This document shows positions 16,025 through 24,164 of a stretch of 64,000 bases of DNA, piece after piece. The notes under the pieces are model-generated. The model saw only the letters and a program-made list of their open reading frames with translations. It made no database searches and was not told the DNA's origin. Source of the stretch: Clostridia bacterium. GTDB lineage: Bacteria > Bacillota > Clostridia > Oscillospirales > Acutalibacteraceae. The first letter of the stretch is position 1, and each line of letters opens with the position of its first letter. The stretch is from positions 62,001 to 126,000 of the forward strand of contig JAFVTQ010000004.1 in NCBI GenBank assembly GCA_017503135.1, written 5' to 3'. Both the position numbers and the translations under genes were made by a program.

Positions 16025-16777
16025 TTATTTTTGGAGTTCAAAAGTTGGCGTAATCCCTTCTTCATGTTGCCAAATCCTAAGGCTATGCATGTTTTCTGCC
16101 AGTTCTAATTTCAGCTGCTCGTTTTCACTTTGCAGCTTCTCATTGCTTTTGATTAGCTCGTTATATCTTTTAGTCTGCTCTCGCAACTGCGGAACAGTCA
16201 AATTACCTTCTTTTGTCGCACCATTAAGAATACCTACATCGAAACCGAAATGATTATAAAAATAATCAGACGCTTCTTTGTGAAGTGTGCGAAGCATTGA
16301 GCGGGTTACAATTTTGGATGCATTCATCCGTAGCCCTTTCTCAGTTTCTACTACACTGGCAAAACAGAAATGAATATGAGGCTGACCTTTGGTTTTTCCA
16401 TCTTGAGATTCATCTAAATGTGCAGTACAAGAAACAAGAGTATCTTCCGAATTGTTGCAAAATTTGTTTAATAAAAATTGATAACCAACTTCAAAGAATT
16501 CTTTATATCGTTCTTGTGGGAAAGACTCAGCTTTAGGAAGGGTTAAAATAACATCAATCATTGTATTGACGTCAGCCCTATTCATTATTTTCAATCCGGG
16601 AGTTGCTAATATCTTTTTATACTTTGCCATTCCTTTTAATTCATCATTCCCGATAGTATAATTCAATTGCTTTAATTCGGGATTAATGTGCTTTTGAGTT
16701 TTGTAGATTTTAGGGTCTCTTTCGTAATGCTTGAGCATATGTCCCACGGCGTTGCGGTTATACTTTTCAACGTGCAT
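16025..16777 (-). CDS. MobV/Pre-family relaxase (short form)
   Basis: 250 residues. A MobV plasmid-mobilization relaxase that would nick oriT and pilot the strand during conjugation. Visible motifs: HVEKYNRNAVGHMLKHYERD at the N-terminus (the KHxER histidine is the nucleophile in MobM of pMV158), NYTI, and the metal motif HLDESQDGKTKGQPHIHFCF. Full MobV proteins are about 400-500 residues; this one keeps the catalytic domain and a short coiled coil (about 205-235) but lacks the long C-terminal region. Confidence 0.85.
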   Translation of the reverse strand: MHVEKYNRNAVGHMLKHYERDPKIYKTQKHINPELKQLNYTIGNDELKGMAKYKKILATPGLKIMNRADVNTMIDVILTLPKAESFPQERYKEFFEVGYQFLLNKFCNNSEDTLVSCTAHLDESQDGKTKGQPHIHFCFASVVETEKGLRMNASKIVTRSMLRTLHKEASDYFYNHFGFDVGILNGATKEGNLTVPQLREQTKRYNELIKSNEKLQSENEQLKLELAENMHSLRIWQHEEGITPTFELQK

Positions 16778-16859
16778 AGAATCACTTCTTTCAAATTTTA
16801 TTTACCTTAAGTATGCTATATATAAATCAATCACAAATGTAAAAATCAATTCTGATGTA

Positions 16860-16912
16860 GCAAGTTATAGCAGAAATTTCATTTCGTGCTAACTTGCCAG
16901 GGCGTTCCCTGG
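16860..16912 (-). other. Candidate oriT: long inverted repeat plus second hairpin
   Basis: GCAAGTTATAGCAGAAAT (16860-16877) pairs imperfectly with 16881-16897, loop TTC, and is followed by the perfect hairpin CCAGGG-CGTT-CCCTGG (16897-16912). It is 80 bp upstream of the relaxase start, where MobV elements keep oriT. The nick site cannot be assigned. Confidence 0.5.
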
Positions 16913-17023
16913 ACCCCAATGCTTTGTCTTCTAAAAGAATTTATAAACATTTTTTATATGTGAAAATAAAATCGCTTAGTGAAATTACATACTTAAAATG
17001 TAAAAAATAAAAGGAGCGATTTT

Positions 17024-17830
17024 ATGAAGCCGTATTATAAAAACCATTTGGTATCTCAGAACAATTTGTTAATACAAAAAATCTCAACAGATACTGACAC
17101 TCAAAGAAATCCATTAATGAGTTCGTTTTTATTAGATAATTACCAACGAAAGCTAATAGCAATAATGATTTCACATATTACAAAAGATACAACAGAATTC
17201 TGTGAAGAGGTTATACCATTCAGCATGTTTGTTGAAATGATTGGAGTTAAGAGAGGAGGGAATCAATACCGTGAAATAATTAAAAGCATTGATAAACTAT
17301 TAAGAATGTCATTCTGTATTGAGGTTGAACCAGGCATATTTGAATACCATCACTGGTTTAAGGATGGGTGTAGAATAGACATCAATAAAAAACTAATATA
17401 TGTCTGTTTTAGCGATGGGATGAAGAAATTTCTTATTGAAAAAACAAAATGTTTTACACAGTATGAATTAGGATACATACTTTCACTAAAGAAAAAATAC
17501 AGTTCCAGACTTTACGAATACTTACACTCGTTCCTTGCTTTTGGCTCGGCAAACATATCTGCCGAAAACATTAAAAAACTTATAACCGACAACGAGGTTA
17601 AAGAAAACAAATACATCAAAACTCTTATATTAGAACCTGCTATTAAAGAAATAAACGAAAAGACTGATTTGCATATTACATATGAACCATATTACAAAAA
17701 AGACATAAACGGCAAAAAATATTTATCATCATTTAACTTCAAAATTTACTTGCAAGCTGAAGATAATATAAACGACATCAAAATTAACAAATGGGGCTTG
17801 GATAAAAAATTTGTTTTAGAAGAGGAATAA
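17024..17830 (+). CDS. RepB-like (Rep_3) plasmid replication initiator
   Basis: 268 residues. Tandem winged-helix initiator of theta-replicating plasmids: NNLLIQKISTDTDTQRNPL, FSMFVEMIGVKRGGNQYREIIKSIDKLLRMSF, then ALGYILSLKKKYSSRLYEYL-like second domain. It would bind the iterons just downstream (17850-17918). Its presence in an integrated element suggests that the excised circle can replicate, or that the element derives from a plasmid. AGGAG ribosome site. Confidence 0.85.
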   Translation: MKPYYKNHLVSQNNLLIQKISTDTDTQRNPLMSSFLLDNYQRKLIAIMISHITKDTTEFCEEVIPFSMFVEMIGVKRGGNQYREIIKSIDKLLRMSFCIEVEPGIFEYHHWFKDGCRIDINKKLIYVCFSDGMKKFLIEKTKCFTQYELGYILSLKKKYSSRLYEYLHSFLAFGSANISAENIKKLITDNEVKENKYIKTLILEPAIKEINEKTDLHITYEPYYKKDINGKKYLSSFNFKIYLQAEDNINDIKINKWGLDKKFVLEEE

Positions 17831-17849
17831 TATCAAACGATAAATAACC

Positions 17850-17918
17850 GTGTATTTTTCTAACCGTAGTATATAATTTCGTGTATTTCACTAACTTCAA
17901 TATGTGTATTTTATTAAC
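17850..17918 (+). repeat. Three iterons, candidate replication origin
   Basis: Direct repeats GTGTATTTnnnTAAC at 17850-17864, 17881-17895 and 17904-17918, in the A+T-rich sequence right after the Rep_3 gene. This is the usual iteron arrangement. Confidence 0.7.
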
Positions 17919-17932
17919 TTAATATCAATTAA

Positions 17933-17973
17933 AAAGTCTCCGAATCCTTGATACACAAGAGCTTGGAGACTTT
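17933..17973 (+). terminator. Long hairpin after the iterons
   Basis: AAAGTCTCC / GGAGACTTT outer stem with an inner CTTG/CAAG. It probably ends the rep transcript. The remaining 170 bp to the next gene hold a short CAATGATG/CATCATTG hairpin (18087-18104) and no gene. Confidence 0.55.
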
Positions 17974-18129
17974 CAACTTTTACAGAGAAAACATATATTA
18001 TTATAAAACAATATCTAATATATAAAACAAGGTAAATCCTATGAAACGTCAAAATGACGGTTTATTGATGCAAAGTAATAGTAATCAATGATGAACATCA
18101 TTGTGGATGTTTGTTTTCTATAAATAAAA

Positions 18130-18151
18130 AAGTTCCACAGATGTGGAACTT
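18130..18151 (-). terminator. Terminator of the acidic-protein operon
   Basis: On the minus strand AAGTTCCACA / TGTGGAACTT is followed by TTTTTATTT. It overlaps the stop codon of the last gene. Confidence 0.65.
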
Positions 18152-18581
18152 ACATAGGATGATAAATAGTGTAATACATATTGACAAAATCTGCAACTAA
18201 TTCTAATACATATCTGTAGTTTGAATCGGGATATGCATTTTGTAATATGCCACTAATTTCTCTAGCGATAGAGAAATTAATAATGCTTTTACCTTCGTCA
18301 ATGCTATCCTCAATATCGCACTCAGTATAATCGGAAGGATAATCATAACTATCTGCTATATAGATAGAATCTCTATAATAATGACTTATTTTCATACAAT
18401 CTGGAAGAAAATTATTGATGTTTTGAGTTAACCAATTTTTTAAGAATGGTGTTTCAAGAATGATGTAATGTATAATATCGTTATCCTGCAGAGATTCATA
18501 CTCTTCTTCTAATTGTTTAATAATTTTATTGTAGTTTTTATCGGAAAGATTTGCTAATTTAAGTATTTCTTTATTTTTCAT
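18150..18581 (-). CDS. Acidic hypothetical protein (143 aa)
   Basis: No family recognised. Soluble, with an acidic middle (YDYPSDYTECDIEDSIDEGK). It is the last gene of a three-gene minus-strand operon whose products are all strongly acidic. TAGAAAGGATA ribosome site upstream. Confidence 0.6.
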   Translation of the reverse strand: MKNKEILKLANLSDKNYNKIIKQLEEEYESLQDNDIIHYIILETPFLKNWLTQNINNFLPDCMKISHYYRDSIYIADSYDYPSDYTECDIEDSIDEGKSIINFSIAREISGILQNAYPDSNYRYVLELVADFVNMYYTIYHPM

Positions 18582-18654
18582 ATTATAAATATCCTTTCTA
18601 AATTTATTTTTATATTCTTTGTTATGCTTGTTTAGTTTGGATACAAACGGTATT

Positions 18655-19203
18655 TTATGCTACTCTTCTTAAATCTTTGAATTCAATATCGAATTTTGAA
18701 GATACTGCTTTTTTGAAGTTGTTTATTACTGAATCAACATTATCGTCAATATCGACAGATACATTATCGATATATTCTTCGATAAAATCGAGAATATCCG
18801 TTGGGTCGTATGATACTTCTGAAATTATGGTCATTCTTTTGATGAATTCAACCAATACATTATGCATAATATCGTTACAGTTTTCAATAAGCTGTTCTTC
18901 ATAATATACTCCTTCAGCATATTGCAGAAGTTTTATTAAGTATCCGTTTCCATCTGGATTTAAACCGTATTCTGAAGCGACTCTATCAATATAATCGCTG
19001 AATTCGTAAGTTGCTATCTTGAATAACTCGTCATAATATATGTCGATGCTATCTTCAGCGCTTTTTTGAATTGCTTCAATAATGGTTTCCGAATCGCCGA
19101 ATAATATTTCTTCTACAAGAATGTCGCAAGCATCTGCAATGTCTGGGTAATTCCACATGCTTTCGAAAGTTTTCTTGTTAAATACAGGTTCTTTAATAAT
19201 CAT
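18655..19203 (-). CDS. Acidic hypothetical protein (182 aa)
   Basis: No family recognised. Predicted mainly helical and very rich in Asp/Glu (for example EEYIDNVSVDIDDNVDS), with few basic residues until the last 20. AAGGAG ribosome site. It is the middle gene of the acidic operon, 14 bp after the 209-residue gene. A DNA-mimic role is possible but rests only on charge. Confidence 0.65.
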   Translation of the reverse strand: MIIKEPVFNKKTFESMWNYPDIADACDILVEEILFGDSETIIEAIQKSAEDSIDIYYDELFKIATYEFSDYIDRVASEYGLNPDGNGYLIKLLQYAEGVYYEEQLIENCNDIMHNVLVEFIKRMTIISEVSYDPTDILDFIEEYIDNVSVDIDDNVDSVINNFKKAVSSKFDIEFKDLRRVA

Positions 19204-19217
19204 AAAATTAGTCTCCT

Positions 19218-19847
19218 TTATAATAAATTTTTAATTTTTAGTGTTGTAATTAAATGAAATTGCAATACTTTCAAAAGTGGCTTTTTAAAAAAGCTTATTA
19301 CTTTATCTGAAATTTTTTCGTTTTCGTAATAATATTCTTCCACGTCTTCAAACTCATTTGGCATGGTGCTGTCTGATTCTTCATCGAATTTTTCTGTGAC
19401 TCCAAACTCGCTTGATTTGCTACTGTCTGAATCTTCTATGCTTGCTTCTAATTCTAATATTAAATTTGTAATTCTTTCTTTTTCAGGCATGCAAGAATCA
19501 ATAAGTATAAGCATATCTATCAATTTATATCCGGTTTGTTCAGAAGCATGAAATGCTCTTCCAACTATTTGCCAGTTCTCAATGATGTAAACGCCATGTT
19601 CTAAGCAATCGATACATAATTCACTTAGAATATCAACGCACATATCGCGACCTTCAAAGAAATTGGTTAGAACTTTTATTAAGCCCTTCCAACCATCTTC
19701 GTGCTGTTCTGGGCTAGGGTATCCTTTTAATTCACAGTATTTAAGGAAACCCTCTACGCTATCTCTTCCGCCGTTCCAACGGATGAAGACTCCGATGCCG
19801 TCACATATGAAATTTTTTGGTGTAGTTATTACTGCTGAGTTACTCAT
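19218..19847 (-). CDS. Acidic hypothetical protein with GIGVFIRWNGG motif (209 aa)
   Basis: The N-terminal half (ICDGIGVFIRWNGGRDSVEGFLKYC...GWKGLIKVLTNFFEG...VYIIENWQIVGR) resembles a conserved but uncharacterised domain seen in Firmicutes mobile elements. The second half has a Ser/Asp/Glu-rich linker (about 135-175) and a basic, hydrophobic tail. First gene of the operon. Confidence 0.65.
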   Translation of the reverse strand: MSNSAVITTPKNFICDGIGVFIRWNGGRDSVEGFLKYCELKGYPSPEQHEDGWKGLIKVLTNFFEGRDMCVDILSELCIDCLEHGVYIIENWQIVGRAFHASEQTGYKLIDMLILIDSCMPEKERITNLILELEASIEDSDSSKSSEFGVTEKFDEESDSTMPNEFEDVEEYYYENEKISDKVISFFKKPLLKVLQFHLITTLKIKNLL

Positions 19848-20027
19848 TTTTTATCTTTCCGCCGCATTTGAATTTCTTTTTTATTAACCTCAGACCATTT
19901 GTTGCTGCGACTTGCCTGAGGTCGTATTATTTATTTGTATATTATTAAATGCATTAACTCGGTTGATTTAAGAGGTGTGTAACAAGAAGGGGGAGGTAAC
20001 TAGAATGTATTGAATTTTTGTTGTTTA

Positions 20028-20129
20028 TTATGTTGTTTTATCATCTCCTTGAATAAAAAGTTGAAAAAGGGAAACAAAAAAGGAGGCATTACAAACCAGA
20101 GCACCGCCATAGGCGATACTTTGATTCAT
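20028..20129 (-). CDS. 33-residue hydrophobic peptide
   Basis: An ATG at 20129 with an ideal ribosome site (GGAGGT, 4-nt spacing) opens a 33-codon frame: polar N-terminus, hydrophobic centre (residues 9-27, with a Cys) and a charged end (QGDDKTT). Two strong promoters point at it. The size and profile recall small membrane toxins or translation-coupled leaders; no homologue is recognised. Confidence 0.5.
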   Translation of the reverse strand: MNQSIAYGGALVCNASFFVSLFQLFIQGDDKTT

Positions 20130-20229
20130 AATTACCTCCATAAACATTTAAGGTATTAAATGTTGTTTGTTATATATTTCCCTTCGTTGCTTGCTGCCAT
20201 TAGATGAAAGCAAATTTCATCGTACTTCC

Positions 20230-20258
20230 ACCATACCATATAAAAACACATTTGTCAA
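20230..20258 (-). promoter_or_regulatory. Proximal promoter of the 33-codon peptide
   Basis: TTGACA (20258-20253), 17 bp, TATGGT (20235-20230), read leftwards. The sequence around the -35 box is repeated at the distal promoter 51 bp away. Confidence 0.55.
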
Positions 20259-20280
20259 TAGTTTTTGAAATAAAATTTTA

Positions 20281-20309
20281 ATTATATATCAAATCCGTTG
20301 ATTTGTCAA
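20281..20309 (-). promoter_or_regulatory. Distal consensus promoter of the 33-codon peptide/acidic operon
   Basis: TTGACA (20309-20304), 17-bp spacer, TATAAT (20286-20281): a perfect sigma-A promoter reading leftwards. Confidence 0.7.
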
Positions 20310-20553
20310 TGGTTTTTGAGCCAAAAAAATAAAAAATTATTTTTTCTAACCATTTTCTCGTCAAAAAACTAATTTTTTAATAATTTTCAAAAAATAAAAT
20401 ATTTATCCTTACAATTATATAATACCATTTTAGGTAGGGGTCAGTCAAGAGAACCGATAAAAATTTTGTCCGTTTTTTAGGACGAAATTTTCACTTAAGG
20501 TATTGACAATTTCTTTCTGTACGCAAAAAAGTACTATATTAAAGAATATTTTA

Positions 20554-20582
20554 TTGAAAGATTATTCTAACTGATATATAAT
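20554..20582 (+). promoter_or_regulatory. Promoter of the nuclease/membrane-protein operon
   Basis: TTGAAA at 20554, 17 bp, TATAAT at 20577. Transcription would start about 15 bp before the first codon. Confidence 0.6.
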
Positions 20583-20604
20583 CGTATTATAAAGTGAGGT
20601 GGGC

Positions 20605-21297
20605 ATGTTGGCTTATATAAGAGAAGAAATTTTGATTATGTGCAGAAATGCCTTTGAAAACATCAGTACATTTTATCAAGCAGGTGTTATTAACTATCGC
20701 GGGGTAACTTCAGATACCGACGAACTATATAACGAAGTTGTCGCAGAATTTGTGTTAAATAATTTTAACGAATTTGTTGTAGGCATAAAGCAAATTCGCC
20801 GAGAAGAAACATATAAAACAGCAAGTCATACGGGTAATAAAACTCCAAGCGATATACGATTAGAAGAAAAAATTGCAGTTGAAATGTTCAATATGAGCCA
20901 ACAAGGAAAGGATTTTGAGCATATCGGAAAGATTATTGATTATCAAACCCCGTTAAAAAATGTGTCAAAAGATAAAACAGGTAAAATCGATTTATTGGCT
21001 TATGATGGAAAAACGTTACGAATACTTGAACTTAAAAAGCCTAAAAGTGATGAAACAATGCTGCGTTGTGTCCTTGAAGGATTTACATATATGACAACCA
21101 TCAAAGATAAAATCAAGTTTTTGGTTGATTTTTATTTGCCTTTAGATACTGAAATAGTTGCTTGTCCATTTGTGTTTTATGGTGGCGAGCAATATCAAGA
21201 AATGCAAGAAGATAGACCAAACCTAAAAACGCTTATGCAAAAACTTAATAGCAAACCTTATTATATTAAAAATGATTATTCAATAGTGGAGGGATAA
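20605..21297 (+). CDS. PD-(D/E)XK nuclease-like protein
   Basis: 230 residues from the ATG at 20605; GAGGTGGG is its ribosome site, so the GTG just upstream is not used. The C-terminal half has a restriction-endonuclease-fold core: GKIDLLAYDGKTLRILELKKPK, with Asp129, Glu142 and Lys144 as the D-ExK triad and a conserved-looking Glu near 88. The N-terminal half has no recognised domain. First gene of a three-gene operon with a membrane protein and a second PD-(D/E)XK protein; probably defence-related. Confidence 0.7.
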   Translation: MLAYIREEILIMCRNAFENISTFYQAGVINYRGVTSDTDELYNEVVAEFVLNNFNEFVVGIKQIRREETYKTASHTGNKTPSDIRLEEKIAVEMFNMSQQGKDFEHIGKIIDYQTPLKNVSKDKTGKIDLLAYDGKTLRILELKKPKSDETMLRCVLEGFTYMTTIKDKIKFLVDFYLPLDTEIVACPFVFYGGEQYQEMQEDRPNLKTLMQKLNSKPYYIKNDYSIVEG

Positions 21298-21299
21298 AA

Positions 21300-21929
21300 A
21301 TGAAAAAGATTGAATTTGAAACACTTTGGGGTGGAATTTTTGGTGTAATAGCAGTAATTGCTACAATAATCGAAATGGCGTTGAATGGATTTAGTGGTGC
21401 AGATATTGCAGGAGCAATAAAAGATATTTCCGGAACAATAATAGTTATTATGTTATTGTTCGTTGCAATCAGACAACTCTTGCCTAAAAAAGCAAAGAAT
21501 TTTAATGAGGCATTTAAGTTTGAAATGGAAAAAGTTGAAAACAAATATTCACCACTAATTGTGAAAAACGAAAATAAGGAAAATGTATGGGATGTAGCAT
21601 CAAAACTTTCGGCGATTTATGATAATGATACAGGTGCATATCATACATTCTTTGAGTTTGACGGTAAATCATTATTATCAGTATCGGTAAGTAAAACTGT
21701 ATTTATGGGTCGCACAAAAGACTCCTTTGAAAATTTACAAGGAAAAATCGTAAGTGATATTTGCAGAAAGATTCAGGAAATCAACAAAGATATTAAGTGC
21801 TCAGACACTAAAGATGGCTTTCAAATAGTTTTTGATAGAAACCTTGAAACAGTTGAAGATGCAAAAACACTTGCTCAAATCGTAGATGCGATTATGTTAT
21901 TATTTATAGTTGAATATAAAAAGTCATAA
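21300..21929 (+). CDS. Two-helix membrane protein with cytosolic domain
   Basis: 209 residues. Two hydrophobic helices (about 10-28 and 38-62) are followed by an unknown soluble domain (65-209). No family recognised. It begins 2 bp after the first nuclease gene and ends 9 bp before the second, so the three are co-translated. In defence operons, two-helix proteins are often membrane-acting effectors; that role is inference. Confidence 0.65.
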   Translation: MKKIEFETLWGGIFGVIAVIATIIEMALNGFSGADIAGAIKDISGTIIVIMLLFVAIRQLLPKKAKNFNEAFKFEMEKVENKYSPLIVKNENKENVWDVASKLSAIYDNDTGAYHTFFEFDGKSLLSVSVSKTVFMGRTKDSFENLQGKIVSDICRKIQEINKDIKCSDTKDGFQIVFDRNLETVEDAKTLAQIVDAIMLLFIVEYKKS

Positions 21930-21938
21930 GGAGAATAA

Positions 21939-22838
21939 ATGGAACTTAACGAAATTTTAGATTATGCTATAATGCAGAATGAAACTGCAAATAACAAAAA
22001 TATAAAATCAGGATATACAATCAGCGGTAAATTATATGGTAATTATATTGAAAACGATTGTTTTGAAAGGTTTATTAACGATATGAAAAACAACTACCCA
22101 ATAGCATACAGAATGTATGGTGAGGGTAGTGGCAGTGAATTAGAAACTCGAAAAAATAGATGGGGAACATTTTCCCCACCTAAAATGGCGTCTTTTGGTT
22201 CATCAAGCAGAATGATTTTTAATCTTATGAAAGATACAAAAGGCTTCCTTTTTGAAAAAAAGTTACCAACAACAGTTGGTGGCACTGCCAATCTTGACGG
22301 ATTTATGGAAACCGATAGAAAATACATATTCGTTGAGGCAAAATGTCGTGAGCCATACGGAAAGAAAGATGATAAGATATACAGGAAATACGAGAAACTG
22401 TATAACTTCATAAACCAGTCAGAAAAATCAAATGTCAGTTGCGATATTTCACTTATTGATGAAATTTATATGAAAGTTACATTCAAGGTGAATGATAATC
22501 CAATTCATAACTTTGATATGAAACAGATGATTAGCCACTTACTTGGTGTTGCAACTGCATTTTTAAATGGTGAATTTGAATTAAGAGATATTGAATTTAT
22601 CTATCTGCTCTTCGACCCAACACTTATTGAAATTAAGGATGAAAAAGCAAAAGAAAAAATTCACGAAATCTATAAAAATATTTGCGATGAGTGTAATGCA
22701 ACAGATTTCAAGGCACTTTTTGAAGTCATTATAGATTATCTTAAATCCCTTAAAAAATGGAATAAAGATTTTAAAACAAGCGATTTGATGGATAGATTTA
22801 CATTCAAACTCTGTTCGCAGGAAGATATAAAAAGTTAA
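21939..22838 (+). CDS. PGN_0703-like PD-(D/E)XK nuclease
   Basis: 299 residues. Central nuclease core with Asp120 (TANLDGF), Glu133 and Lys135 (YIFVEAKCREPYGK). The glycine/serine-rich approach (GEGSGSELETRKNRWGTFSPPKMASFGSSS) and the ALxKPTTVGGxxNxDG-like segment resemble the PGN_0703 group of putative restriction endonucleases. GGAG ribosome site 9 bp after the membrane-protein gene. Last gene of the operon. Confidence 0.72.
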   Translation: MELNEILDYAIMQNETANNKNIKSGYTISGKLYGNYIENDCFERFINDMKNNYPIAYRMYGEGSGSELETRKNRWGTFSPPKMASFGSSSRMIFNLMKDTKGFLFEKKLPTTVGGTANLDGFMETDRKYIFVEAKCREPYGKKDDKIYRKYEKLYNFINQSEKSNVSCDISLIDEIYMKVTFKVNDNPIHNFDMKQMISHLLGVATAFLNGEFELRDIEFIYLLFDPTLIEIKDEKAKEKIHEIYKNICDECNATDFKALFEVIIDYLKSLKKWNKDFKTSDLMDRFTFKLCSQEDIKS

Positions 22839-22843
22839 AACAA

Positions 22844-22882
22844 AATCCTTGAAAGTTATCAAAACTCTCAAGGATTAATTTT
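22844..22882. terminator. Terminator of the nuclease operon
   Basis: AATCCTTGA / TCAAGGATT stem then TAATTTTTATTTT. Confidence 0.65.
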
Positions 22883-22910
22883 TATTTTATAATATATAAT
22901 ATCAAAACCA

Positions 22911-24059
22911 TTAAATACTATAATATGTTTCAAAATTTTCAGTTGAACGATTTTTATATTGTTGTTTGAGTGCATTGAAATCTCTTTCAAGCATTTCGAA
23001 AAGAACTTTATCTTCGACAGACATTTCTATTTTTAATTCATTGTGTATTGCATTAAAAACATCGATTATTACATAATAGAGCATCATAGATATTTCAAAA
23101 TATTGCAACAATGGATACTTTACATAAGAAACGCTTCCATGCGTATATCCATGACACATTTTATATAATCTTTCAAGTTGATATTTTCTATCAGTTGTGT
23201 TATCAAATAGATAATTCAATATTCCATAAATTGAATAATCATTATTATAATCAGATATTCCATCAAGCCAACCAAAGTGCAGATAATTAACCTTACTCTT
23301 TGTTGGAAGACGGTGATTTATATATAACTTTTCAAATTCTTCAGGATATTCCTGACTACAACAAGATTGCTCTATTTCAAAATTGCAAAATTTCAAATAA
23401 GTATCGTTTATTTCTGGATACTTTTGAATAATACTAGCTTTTAGGTACAACTCAATCATTGTACGACATAAAGGATAAGCATTACTTAACAAATTGTTTT
23501 CTAAAAGAGTTAAAGCGGATAAAGCGTTGCAAATTATATCTTTATAGTGACCAAACAAAGGATTAGATTCTTCCGAAATTAAAGCAGAAGATTTGACATA
23601 CATTACAAAAAGTTCATATGGAACTGGAAAATATAAAAATTCGTCGCCTAACAACAATTGATTTCTACGAAAAAATTTACTTCCATATTGTCTGAACTTT
23701 ATTTTTTCAATTACTTCGTCCACAATCTTTTGTTGATAATTATTATCCTTTTCATTGTTTCGGATTTCTTCTTTTGTAAGGAATATTGAATTATGTTTAT
23801 GAACACCAACAATGATTCTGCAAATATCATATTCAGGTGTTTCATCTCTACCTGTTACAATTTTTGTATTATCAAAATTCATTGAATAGTAATTAAATAA
23901 ATCAGGACCGATTTTATTTAAAACTTCACTTTTGATTCTAATTAAAAAACTACCATTGATTTTGTCCTTAAATAACTGCCGTATTGTTTTGTTGTTTTCT
24001 TCCGTAATTGCTTTGGCAAGTTTTAGTGAATCAACTTGGGAATTAAATAAGTTGTTCAT
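22911..24059 (-). CDS. DUF5677-like protein
   Basis: 382 residues from the ATG at 24059 (GGGAGAT upstream); an in-frame ATG 57 bases earlier is less likely. The C-terminal half has the helical DUF5677 pattern: AYPLCRTMIELYLKASI, then LYKMCHGYTHGSV, with a conserved Arg-Glu and a His pair. Family members are common in defence islands and uncharacterised. Monocistronic, convergent with the nuclease operon. Confidence 0.6.
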   Translation of the reverse strand: MNNLFNSQVDSLKLAKAITEENNKTIRQLFKDKINGSFLIRIKSEVLNKIGPDLFNYYSMNFDNTKIVTGRDETPEYDICRIIVGVHKHNSIFLTKEEIRNNEKDNNYQQKIVDEVIEKIKFRQYGSKFFRRNQLLLGDEFLYFPVPYELFVMYVKSSALISEESNPLFGHYKDIICNALSALTLLENNLLSNAYPLCRTMIELYLKASIIQKYPEINDTYLKFCNFEIEQSCCSQEYPEEFEKLYINHRLPTKSKVNYLHFGWLDGISDYNNDYSIYGILNYLFDNTTDRKYQLERLYKMCHGYTHGSVSYVKYPLLQYFEISMMLYYVIIDVFNAIHNELKIEMSVEDKVLFEMLERDFNALKQQYKNRSTENFETYYSI

Positions 24060-24164
24060 AAGATATCTCCCTTTTAATGATAAATGCATTATATCATATA
24101 ATAAAAATCTTTTCAATTCATGCCATAAATGCTATAATACTTATAGCAAAGGTAGGGGATTCGT

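Larger units (their letters stand above)
19848..20604. other. Regulatory region between divergent operons
   Basis: This 757-bp A+T-rich stretch holds the 33-codon peptide, tandem leftward promoters, an inverted repeat at 20461-20490 (11-bp arms) and the rightward promoter at 20554. CCTCAG/CTGAGG arms at about 19889-19922 may form an attenuator before the acidic operon. Confidence 0.55.
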
